Shown here in pieces: positions 1 to 5,707 of a stretch of 5,939 nucleotides of DNA. The notes beneath the pieces are model-generated. The model was given only the letters and a program-made list of their open reading frames with translations. It made no database searches and was not told where the DNA came from. Position 1 is the stretch's first letter, and every line of letters begins with the position of its first letter. The stretch lies in assembly GCA_945896935.1 (NCBI GenBank), contig CAMDER010000112.1, forward strand, positions 1-5,939, given 5' to 3'. The translations under genes and the position numbers were made by a program. This stretch comes from Bifidobacterium breve (lineage in GTDB: Bacteria > Actinomycetota > Acidimicrobiia > Acidimicrobiales > Ilumatobacteraceae).

Positions 1-741
1 GGAGCGAAACTTGCTGATGGCCCCGAGTATCAGCGTTTACGCAACGTCGTCGAAGAAATGGCAACTGCGGCCGGTGTTCCGGTTCCGAAGACATATGTCG
101 TTGATGATCCGTCACCGAACGCTTTTGCGACGGGGCGAAATCCTGAACATGCAGCGGTCACGGTGACTCGCGGGTTGCTGGAGACAATGAATCGCGCCGA
201 ACTCACTGGGGTAGTGGCTCATGAAATCGGCCACATAAAAAATCGTGATATTTCGGTAACGACCTTGGCGGTTTTGACGGTTGGTGCAATTGCGGTCCTT
301 GCAGATATCGCAATGCGTATTGCCTTAGTAGTCATGGCAACTGGACGTCGCGGAAATTCAAAAGAGGCTGGAGCGCGAGCCGGCTTTGCGCTTATTGCTT
401 TATTGGTGAGTTTCGTGCTGTACATCTTTGCATTGCCAGCTGCGTTAATTCTTCGTGCAGCACTTTCACGTCAACGTGAGACGCTTGCTGATGCTTCGGC
501 AGTTCAATACACGCGCGATCCATCAGGCTTGCGGTCGGCGCTCGAGAAGCTAGAGGCCGATACGACATCGCCTGCTCTCGTTTCAACCGCTACTGCGCAT
601 TTGTGGATCGATCATCCCAAACCAGCACGCGCTGTTCAACGAGGAATGCTGTCTGGTTTGTTAGATACGCATCCGCCAATTGCTCAGCGAATTGCGATAC
701 TTCGCCAGATGGAAGGCCTCGGCCCAACTACTCCAGTCTGA
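1..741 (+). CDS. htpX: HtpX-like M48 family membrane zinc metalloprotease (5' end missing)
   Basis: The reading frame is open from base 1 to the TGA at 739-741, giving 246 residues with no start in view. HtpX-type proteins are usually about 290 residues, so the first N-terminal membrane segment is probably lost off the left edge. Seen: NAFATG (residues 40-45), the zinc-binding HEIGH motif (His74, Glu75, His78; bases 220-234), and a downstream RETLADA motif whose Glu160 fits the third zinc ligand. Two hydrophobic segments (about 85-113 and 125-157) lie between the metal motifs, as in HtpX. The C-terminal THPPIAQRIAIL is typical of the family. Known family role: membrane-bound endopeptidase with the active site on the cytoplasmic side, degrading damaged or misassembled membrane proteins. 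The ATG at base 58 lies inside the conserved domain and is not the true start. It converges on the lipoprotein gene with a 4-base gap. The family call is firm; orthology to E. coli HtpX is less certain. Confidence 0.92.
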   Translation, partial: GAKLADGPEYQRLRNVVEEMATAAGVPVPKTYVVDDPSPNAFATGRNPEHAAVTVTRGLLETMNRAELTGVVAHEIGHIKNRDISVTTLAVLTVGAIAVLADIAMRIALVVMATGRRGNSKEAGARAGFALIALLVSFVLYIFALPAALILRAALSRQRETLADASAVQYTRDPSGLRSALEKLEADTTSPALVSTATAHLWIDHPKPARAVQRGMLSGLLDTHPPIAQRIAILRQMEGLGPTTPV

Positions 742-745
742 AGTT

Positions 746-1555
746 TTATGGAGCAACAGCAACGTACGAGTAGCTGTTGCGCAAATCGTCGCCTAATACT
801 TGAGCATCTTCGGCCCGAGTCTCAAGAACAAACTCTTGTGTCAAAGTTTTGTAGTCGTACGTCCAGCCGTCGGGCAACTGCAGACGATCTGCAAGAGTCA
901 ACAAGTCGGCTTCGGTGAGTGCTGGATCAACCTGTTGGCTCCAACTCTGCATCACATAGGTCTTTCCTTCGGCGTCATGCAACATGTAGACGGTGGTGCC
1001 GGCATTGAATGTAAATGCGGCTTTGCGATTCACGGCATGCGGACTGTAGGGAATCATTAAGTCGGCGGGATTGGTGCCCACATAAACACTGGCGTAACGA
1101 TTCATCTCAACCTCGCCAAAAGTTTTTGAGAAGACGTCGGCCATATCTGCCTTCACGACCGAGTCCATGGCCCAATAGCGCGGTCCGTTTGCTGATGCAA
1201 AGACAACGCCTTCGGTGGTGGCGACAGCAGCGGTGTCGATTGCTTTCCATTGATCGTCGGGGCAATCGTTCAGGGGATAGGTGTTGAACACCTCGGCGTA
1301 GATGCCGTCGTCTTTGAGATTGAGCAGAAGTATTTCGCAGTAACGCTTGCCGTGCATGTTGGCGGCCGCTGGGTTAGTGGTGCTCGTTGCCGGAGCATCG
1401 GTCGCTGGCACGGCAGCAACATCAGTTGCTACTGGGGCCGAGACATTTGGGGTGGTGGTCGCCGAACCTTCATTCGAACTTGATCCGCAGGCAGAGAGTG
1501 CAAGCAACGCAGCGGGGATCAGAAGCGACTTCTTCGAGATAAATTTATTTGACAT
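746..1555 (-). CDS. Secreted lipoprotein of unknown function
   Basis: A 269-residue protein with a lipoprotein signal peptide: basic n-region (KKS, residues 8-10), hydrophobic core, and lipobox LSAC with Cys23 as the lipidated residue. A low-complexity Ala/Thr/Ser/Pro linker (about 24-66) follows, then a folded domain (about 67-269). Visible motifs in the domain are GKRYCEILLL (69-78), LNDCPDDQW (95-103), GPRYWAMD (124-131), YVMQSWSQQVDP (200-211) and LQLPDGWTY (225-233). Cys73 and Cys98 are its only cysteines and could form a disulfide outside the membrane. I do not recognise a named family; the C-terminal pattern (MQSWSQxVDP, LPDGW, DDLRNSY) recalls uncharacterised secreted bacterial proteins, from memory only. 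An in-frame GTG at 1565-1567 adds four residues; the ATG at 1553-1555 is preferred because it gives a normal n-region. Neither has a clear Shine-Dalgarno, so a short or absent leader is possible. It is separated from the gene to its right by a strong terminator, so it is probably its own transcription unit. Confidence 0.85.
   Translation of the reverse strand: MSNKFISKKSLLIPAALLALSACGSSSNEGSATTTPNVSAPVATDVAAVPATDAPATSTTNPAAANMHGKRYCEILLLNLKDDGIYAEVFNTYPLNDCPDDQWKAIDTAAVATTEGVVFASANGPRYWAMDSVVKADMADVFSKTFGEVEMNRYASVYVGTNPADLMIPYSPHAVNRKAAFTFNAGTTVYMLHDAEGKTYVMQSWSQQVDPALTEADLLTLADRLQLPDGWTYDYKTLTQEFVLETRAEDAQVLGDDLRNSYSYVAVAP
753..780. terminator. Possible weak hairpin at the convergent gene junction
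   Basis: GCAACAGC at 753-760 pairs exactly with GCTGTTGC at 773-780 across a 12-base loop. It lies inside the last codons of the lipoprotein gene, just past the stop of the protease gene. There is no T-run on either side in either direction; the minus-strand exit has only short A/T stretches. It could slow transcription from both sides, but it does not look like a proper intrinsic terminator. Confidence 0.25.
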
Positions 1556-1576
1556 AATGAATGACACTAGTTGATA

Positions 1577-1630
1577 GCGATCTGGTCTGGCGCAGTTGCA
1601 GGTTTCCTCAGCTTTTCCCGACCAGATCGC
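1577..1630. promoter_or_regulatory. 11-bp inverted repeat upstream of the lipoprotein gene
   Basis: GCGATCTGGTC (1577-1587) is repeated as its exact reverse complement GACCAGATCGC (1620-1630), with 32 bases between the arms. The near arm begins 22 bases upstream of the lipoprotein ATG. On the minus strand TATCAA (1576-1571) sits next to the near arm and could be a -10 element, which would put the transcript start only about 10 bases before the ATG and both arms upstream of it, like a paired operator. The alternative is a long-range hairpin in a longer leader. The repeat is seen; its role is inferred. Confidence 0.5.
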
Positions 1631-1635
1631 AGGGC

Positions 1636-1679
1636 AAAAAAAAAGAGGGGGTGAGGACTTGCGTCCTCACCCCCTCTTT
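1636..1679 (-). terminator. Strong intrinsic terminator of the substrate-binding protein gene
   Basis: A perfect 17-bp stem (1642-1658 with 1663-1679) is closed by a 4-base loop that reads GCAA, a GNRA-type tetraloop, on the minus strand. Nine A residues at 1636-1644 on the plus strand give a run of nine Ts at the exit of minus-strand transcription. The orientation matches the gene ending at 1698, whose stop codon is 18 bases upstream of the stem. The stem is GC-rich in its inner two thirds. It separates this gene from the lipoprotein gene on the same strand. Confidence 0.95.
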
Positions 1680-1697
1680 ACTTAGTACTTGCCTAGA

Positions 1698-2891
1698 TCA
1701 GGCGATTCCCCACAACGCGAGGAACTGTTCGGCGAAGCCTTCTGGTCCCTTCCAGTTGCTCAGCGGGCTGCTGTCAATGATCTCTTGTGCGACTGTTGCA
1801 TCGTCCAAGATGAAGTTTGGCAATTCTTCGGCAGTGGCACGCTCGGCGAACTCGTCGCCAACGGCATCAAGAACCATGGCGTGTGCCATGACCCATGAGG
1901 CGTAGGCCTTCGGGTTCGAAGTCCAAGCCGTGTGAGTTCCAGCCACAATCTCGCTCAAACCGGTCAAGTCAAAGTCGACTCCAACCTGTTTTGGCAAGGC
2001 CACGCCAGCAGCCTCTAGGCCTGCTGTTACACCGATCGGCAAAGCCGAGAAAGCATAGGAAACGTAGTTTGTCTCGGGGTTCTCTTGGAGGTACGAAGCC
2101 ACCAAGCCTGGAATGTTGACGCCAATATCAGCGATCTGAACCGGCAGTACGTCAAACGTACAAGCGGCGCATCCAGCAGCGAAAGTGTCCCTCATTCCCT
2201 CTTCTTCTGCGACGAGCACAGGGAAGAGTTGAATGTTCACCATCAACACATTGGCGGCAGCGCCACTGTCAGCGATGATGTAGTTGGCCATTCTTGCTCC
2301 GGCAGCGTAAACGGCATCGTTGCCACTGATCGATGTCAAAATGCCGTCCGCTGGTGCTTCACCGTTGTAGGCGAAAGCGAACTTGATACCAGCAGCGACG
2401 GCTGCAGCGTACTGCTCGGCGAATGTAGCAACAGGCGAACCGGAGATCGCGATGTAGTTAGCGCCCCAGTCAATGGCCTCTTGCACGCCTGCGCCGGGTG
2501 AGGCGCTTTCAACGTTGATCGTCTTCAGTTCCCAGCCGAGGGCATCAGTGATTTTGCCCCAGTCTTCGCCAACTTCGGCGCAGCTTGGAAGTTCGCAAGC
2601 GAGCCAAGCAACTTTCTTGTCAGCCGGTACTGCAGCTGATGGTCCAACGGTGACGCCGATTTCTGTCGGTATGGTCATGTAAGTGTCGACGAGCGCCTGT
2701 GCGGCAGCGACTTCGTCGCCACCTGCCGGTGCATCGGTCTCGGTCGGTGCAGTGGATTCGTCAGGAGCAGGTGCTTCTGATTCTGTTGGTGCAGCAGTTT
2801 CTTCTGAGTTTGAATCGTCGCCACCACAGGCGGCGGCTACAAGACCCAAAGCGAAAATGGCTGCAGTAACCCTACGGGTTCCTTTACGCAT
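1698..2891 (-). CDS. Sugar-type (CUT2, RbsB-like) ABC transporter substrate-binding lipoprotein
   Basis: This 397-residue protein is the extracytoplasmic ligand-binding part of the importer encoded divergently at 3057-5649. The signal peptide has a basic start (RKGTRR), a hydrophobic core and lipobox VAAAC with Cys22 as lipid anchor. A Glu/Ala/Pro/Thr/Ser linker (about 23-60) is followed by a periplasmic-binding-protein fold of the Peripla_BP_4 type (about 90-390). This has the alternating strand-helix pattern of lobe 1 (VAWLACELPSC, WGANYIAISGSP, GIKFAFAYN) and lobe 2 (AANVLMVNI, KQVGVDFDLTG). Cysteine pairs Cys99/Cys104 and Cys241/Cys244 (CAAC) could form disulfides. The start at 2891 is chosen because AAGGGG (2903-2898, minus strand) lies 6 bases before that ATG and it gives a proper signal peptide; the frame stays open upstream to 2945 but with no signal-like sequence. 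Ligand unknown; CUT2 members carry pentoses, hexoses and related compounds, and the sequence alone does not choose. Confidence 0.9.
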   Translation of the reverse strand: MRKGTRRVTAAIFALGLVAAACGGDDSNSEETAAPTESEAPAPDESTAPTETDAPAGGDEVAAAQALVDTYMTIPTEIGVTVGPSAAVPADKKVAWLACELPSCAEVGEDWGKITDALGWELKTINVESASPGAGVQEAIDWGANYIAISGSPVATFAEQYAAAVAAGIKFAFAYNGEAPADGILTSISGNDAVYAAGARMANYIIADSGAAANVLMVNIQLFPVLVAEEEGMRDTFAAGCAACTFDVLPVQIADIGVNIPGLVASYLQENPETNYVSYAFSALPIGVTAGLEAAGVALPKQVGVDFDLTGLSEIVAGTHTAWTSNPKAYASWVMAHAMVLDAVGDEFAERATAEELPNFILDDATVAQEIIDSSPLSNWKGPEGFAEQFLALWGIA

Positions 2892-3056
2892 TGTTTTCCC
2901 CTTAATTGTTGTTTGGGTAATCCCCAGTTGTGTTGACTCTGACAACTATTCACGAAGTTTTGCTGCGCAGAGTGAATTGATCATATAGTTAATTGATTAT
3001 CATTTGCGAACTAGGGAAAAGTTCGCATGCGTGTTTCAGGGGGAAATTAAAGAACC
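2892..3056. promoter_or_regulatory. Divergent promoter region between the binding-protein gene and the ATPase-permease operon
   Basis: These 165 bases must hold promoters for both directions. The core (about 2974-3004) is AT-rich. AATTGAT occurs twice, at 2975-2981 and 2991-2997, 16 bases apart and on the same face-spacing order as promoter elements. Rightward, TTGATC (2977-2982) and TATCAT (2998-3003) could be -35 and -10, but the 15-base spacer is short. Leftward, TATGAT (2985-2980) is a possible -10 without a good -35. AGTTGT (2926-2931) and ACAACT (2942-2947) form a 6-bp inverted repeat on the binding-protein side. No regulator gene is in the window. The region's role is safe; the individual elements are tentative. 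Confidence 0.65.
3005..3027. promoter_or_regulatory. 8-bp inverted repeat, candidate operator or leader hairpin
   Basis: TGCGAACT (3005-3012) and AGTTCGCA (3020-3027) are exact reverse complements around a 7-base spacer, 29 bases before the ATPase start. It lies just downstream of the possible rightward -10 at 2998-3003, where a repressor would block initiation, or it would form a small hairpin at the start of the mRNA. The symmetry is seen; its function is inferred. Confidence 0.45.
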
Positions 3057-4574
3057 ATGGCAAAAATTCTTCACATTTGGTCGTTATCTAAGTCATTTCC
3101 GGGTCAAGTTGCCCTGCAAGATGCCACTTTTGATGTTGAAGAAGGCGAAGTTCATGCCCTGGTGGGTCAAAATGGCTCGGGTAAATCGACCCTGATCAAG
3201 GTGCTTGCCGGCTTTCACCAGCCAGATCCCGGTCACAACGTGACCATGAACGATGAAGTTTTCAATATTGGCAGTGTTGAGGCAGCCCATCGTGCCGGTA
3301 TCCGTTTCGTGCATCAGGATCTGGGACTTGTCGAGGCCGTGAGCGCAGTCGAGAACTTGGCTCTTGGTTTTGGCTATCGAACCGGTTTTGGCCGTCGCAT
3401 CAACTGGAAGAAAGAAACGTTGAAGACCAAACAAGCTTTGCTCGATCTTGGCTTTGATATTGATGTTCGCGTTCCCGTTGCCGCGCTCGGTGGCGCAGCC
3501 CGAACGGGCGTGGCAATTGCTCGAGCTTTACAAGAATCTGAGCAGAACATTTCGATTTTGGTCCTTGATGAACCGACGGCTTCCTTACCTGGCGCTGATG
3601 TGGACAGACTTTTTAATGCAATTCGTCGTCTGAAGGCTCGTGGCATCGCAGTCGTCTTTGTGTCGCATCACCTTGAGGAAGTTTTTGAAATCGCCGATCG
3701 AGTCACGGTTTTGCGGGACGCCAAGGTGGTCGCCACTGTTGAAGCCAGTGAATTGGATATGTCATCTCTCATTGAACTCATCGTTGGTCGCAAGGTGACT
3801 GCGGCAACAGTTAATCGCTCGATTGATCAAAGCCTTGAACCGCGCTTACGGGTGACAGATTTATGGGGTCCAGGGATGAACGATGTCAGTCTCGAGGTTC
3901 GCCCGGGAGAAGTTTTAGGCGTGGCGGGCCTGACTGGTTCGGGGCGAGACACATTGATTCCGATGTTGTCGGGAGCGATCGAGCGTCTCGGAGATGTCTC
4001 GATTGATGGAGTGACAATTCGTGCGGGTAAGCCGAGTGCGGCTATCGCTGCGGGACTTGCTTTCGTGCCGGCTGATCGCTTGCGCAATGGCATCATCTCG
4101 ATGATGAGCGTGCGTTCAAATACAACGATCGCCAATGTGGCTCGTAATAAGACGGGGATGCGACTGAACCACAAAAAAGAACGGGCTGAAACTCAGGATT
4201 GGATTTCGCAGCTTTCGGTCGTGACGACCAGTAGTGAGGCGCCAATTTCAACCTTGTCGGGCGGCAACCAACAAAAAGTGATGATGGCACGGAGTTTTCG
4301 CTTAGATCCAAAAGTGTTGTTGCTGGATGAACCCACGCAAGGCGTCGATATCGGCGCCAAAGAAGAGATTCATTCTTTCGTTGATGCAGCAGCGGCGAAC
4401 GGTTCGGCTGTGGTGATCGCCTCGACGGACTCTGCTGAGTTAGCCCGTCTCTGTGACCGCGTCATTGTGATGCACCGTGGTCAGATCGTGGACACAATTG
4501 TGCGCGGTGGAGGGTCGATGGCTCAAAGCATCGACAAGGTTTTACTGGCAGGCTCGAGCCTGGCAAACAATTAA
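3057..4574 (+). CDS. CUT2-type sugar ABC transporter ATPase (fused double nucleotide-binding domain, RbsA/MglA-like)
   Basis: A 505-residue cytoplasmic protein of normal family length, energising the permease encoded next. Domain 1 (about 4-245): Walker A GQNGSGKST (37-45), Q-loop Gln87, a degenerate signature LGGAART (144-150), Walker B ILVLDEPT (167-174, Glu172), switch His204. Domain 2 (about 262-500): degenerate Walker A GLTGSGRDT (291-299) with Arg297 in the Lys position, family motif PADRLRNG (338-345), intact signature LSGGNQQ (400-406), Walker B LLLDEPTQGVD (421-431), and no switch His (STDSAEL at 456-462). A weakened domain-2 P-loop is known for this family. By the usual head-to-tail pairing, the domain-1 Walker motifs plus the domain-2 signature would form the working site, and the other site would be degenerate. 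The start ATG at 3057 has AGGGGG at 3038-3043, a rather distant Shine-Dalgarno (13 bases between). A 46-base gap separates it from the permease, so they are probably cotranscribed. Confidence 0.95.
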   Translation: MAKILHIWSLSKSFPGQVALQDATFDVEEGEVHALVGQNGSGKSTLIKVLAGFHQPDPGHNVTMNDEVFNIGSVEAAHRAGIRFVHQDLGLVEAVSAVENLALGFGYRTGFGRRINWKKETLKTKQALLDLGFDIDVRVPVAALGGAARTGVAIARALQESEQNISILVLDEPTASLPGADVDRLFNAIRRLKARGIAVVFVSHHLEEVFEIADRVTVLRDAKVVATVEASELDMSSLIELIVGRKVTAATVNRSIDQSLEPRLRVTDLWGPGMNDVSLEVRPGEVLGVAGLTGSGRDTLIPMLSGAIERLGDVSIDGVTIRAGKPSAAIAAGLAFVPADRLRNGIISMMSVRSNTTIANVARNKTGMRLNHKKERAETQDWISQLSVVTTSSEAPISTLSGGNQQKVMMARSFRLDPKVLLLDEPTQGVDIGAKEEIHSFVDAAAANGSAVVIASTDSAELARLCDRVIVMHRGQIVDTIVRGGGSMAQSIDKVLLAGSSLANN

Positions 4575-4610
4575 TGATTGAAATTCGTCCTAAACAAAAT
4601 GTGAAGTGAA

Positions 4611-4616
4611 AGGAAG
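4611..4616 (+). promoter_or_regulatory. Ribosome binding site of the permease gene
   Basis: AGGAAG lies 4 bases before the ATG at 4621 (the GGA core is 6 bases before it). It favours this ATG over the in-frame GTG at 4606, which would add five residues and overlap the site. Confidence 0.75.
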
Positions 4617-4620
4617 ACAT

Positions 4621-5649
4621 ATGTCGACTATCGAATCAGAGGTGTTAGCCGCACCGAAAAGATCTTTATTAAACCGTCTCGGATTGGATCGCTTTAGCGC
4701 TCTCTATCTTTGGGGAGCATTCATGATCATTTTTGGATTATGGAAACCTGACACCTTTTTAAGTATGACGAGCGTCAAGTTGGTCTTGGGCGAAAATGTC
4801 AGCACTGGCATTTTGGCCTTAGCCTTTCTGGTGCCGTTCTGTGCTGCAACCTTTGACTTGTCAATCGGTGCAGTGATGTCAATGTCGGTTGTGACGATGT
4901 GTTTCTTGTCCGATGAGAAATCACGTTCATTCAATATGCCAGTGGGTGTGGCGGCAGTTATCACCCTGGTGGTGTGTACCTTGATTGGTGTTATTTCTGG
5001 GTTTATTGTGGTCAAACTGAAGGTCAACTCTTTTATTGCCACTTTGGGTTTGGGGCAAGTGATCAGTGCAATTGTGTTGAAGATTTCCTTCAATCGCCAG
5101 ATCACTGATGTGTACTCAGAAACCTTTGAAAAATTTGGTCGCAATCAATATTTCGGAATCCCTGTGGTCTTTTTCTACCTCGCCGTGGCCGGAATCATCA
5201 TCTGGTATGTACTGGAACACACGCCAGTTGGACGTTTCATTTATGCCACTGGGGGCAACCCAGAGGCAGCGCGTTTGGCTGGTGTCAAGACCGACCGCAT
5301 GGTCTGGGGTTCGCTGATCGCTTCGTCTTTCTTGGCAGGGGTTGCGGGCATTGTCTTTAGTGCCAAGGTCGGCTTGTTCACCGCAGCGACCGGCCCCAAC
5401 TATTTGTTCCCAGCAATTGCTGCCGTGTTCTTTGGTGCGTCACAATTGAAGGGTCGGCCTAATGTGGCCGGAACATTCATTGCTTTGTATGCCTTGGCCT
5501 TCGGTATCAAGGGTCTGCAATTAGTCGTCGGTACCGACTCATATTGGGTGAACCCGATGTTCCAAGGTACGACGCTGATCATTGCAGTTTCCTTGGCGAG
5601 CCAAAAAGGCATTGCGCGCATGAAGAAGCGCAAGGTCACGACTGTTTGA
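4621..5649 (+). CDS. CUT2-type sugar ABC transporter permease (RbsC-like, BPD_transp_2 family)
   Basis: A 342-residue inner-membrane protein that forms the transport channel, expected as a homodimer since only one permease gene is present. After a short hydrophilic N-terminus there are about 8-10 hydrophobic segments (near residues 27-41, 62-78, 83-97, 107-132, 137-155, 180-198, 229-249, 260-273, 281-301, 313-327). Family landmarks are FDLSIGAVMSM (78-88, the DLSxG motif), VNSFIATLGLG (135-145), and GGNPEAARLAGV (211-222), the cytoplasmic loop thought to contact the ATPase. The C-terminus is basic (KKRK, 335-338), consistent with a cytoplasmic end. The ATG at 4621 is preferred for its ribosome binding site. 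It follows the ATPase gene by 46 bases with no terminator between. The substrate is not readable from the sequence. The stop at 5649 is followed within 22 bases by a hairpin without a T-run, so how this transcript ends is unclear. Confidence 0.95.
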   Translation: MSTIESEVLAAPKRSLLNRLGLDRFSALYLWGAFMIIFGLWKPDTFLSMTSVKLVLGENVSTGILALAFLVPFCAATFDLSIGAVMSMSVVTMCFLSDEKSRSFNMPVGVAAVITLVVCTLIGVISGFIVVKLKVNSFIATLGLGQVISAIVLKISFNRQITDVYSETFEKFGRNQYFGIPVVFFYLAVAGIIIWYVLEHTPVGRFIYATGGNPEAARLAGVKTDRMVWGSLIASSFLAGVAGIVFSAKVGLFTAATGPNYLFPAIAAVFFGASQLKGRPNVAGTFIALYALAFGIKGLQLVVGTDSYWVNPMFQGTTLIIAVSLASQKGIARMKKRKVTTV

Positions 5650-5670
5650 TTCAGAAATAAATTCTCTCAT

Positions 5671-5707
5671 CAGTCGTGTGCCATGCTGAAGGTATGGCAC
5701 ACGACTG
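5671..5707 (+). promoter_or_regulatory. 14-bp perfect hairpin covering the start codon of the next gene
   Basis: CAGTCGTGTGCCAT (5671-5684) pairs exactly with ATGGCACACGACTG (5694-5707) around the 9-base loop GCTGAAGGT. The 3' arm is the start codon and next codons of the gene at 5694, and the purine-rich GAAGG lies in the loop. No T-run follows on either strand, so it is a poor intrinsic terminator for the permease operon. It could be a translation-blocking structure, a protein-binding palindrome, or a 3'-end stabiliser of the upstream mRNA. The pairing is seen; the role is inferred. Confidence 0.6.

Noticed and set aside
1561..1905. Plus-strand open frame of 114 codons spanning the terminator and the end of the binding-protein gene
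   Set aside because: It reads straight through the terminator hairpin and its poly-A run (giving a Lys/Gly-rich stretch) and then lies antisense to real coding sequence.
2085..2501. Open frame of 138 codons on the plus strand inside the binding-protein gene
   Set aside because: It is antisense to a gene with clear family features, has no recognisable domain or ribosome site, and its residue make-up (Ser, Cys, His, Val rich) is typical of a shadow frame.
2892..2945. 18-codon upstream extension of the binding-protein gene
   Set aside because: A good ribosome site and a standard lipoprotein signal peptide both point to the ATG at 2891; the extension would put a non-signal peptide in front.
2963..2970. 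8-bp palindrome CTGCGCAG with a central CG, resembling a LacI-type operator core
   Set aside because: The symmetry stops at 8 bp and the flanks do not match, so chance is a sufficient explanation.
4704..5144. Open frame of 146 codons on the minus strand inside the permease gene
   Set aside because: It mirrors the codons of a strongly supported membrane protein and shows no motif or start signal of its own.
5671..5707. Calling the 14-bp hairpin the intrinsic terminator of the transporter operon
   Set aside because: No T-run follows the stem on either strand and the 3' arm is coding sequence of the next gene, so it was recorded as a regulatory structure instead.
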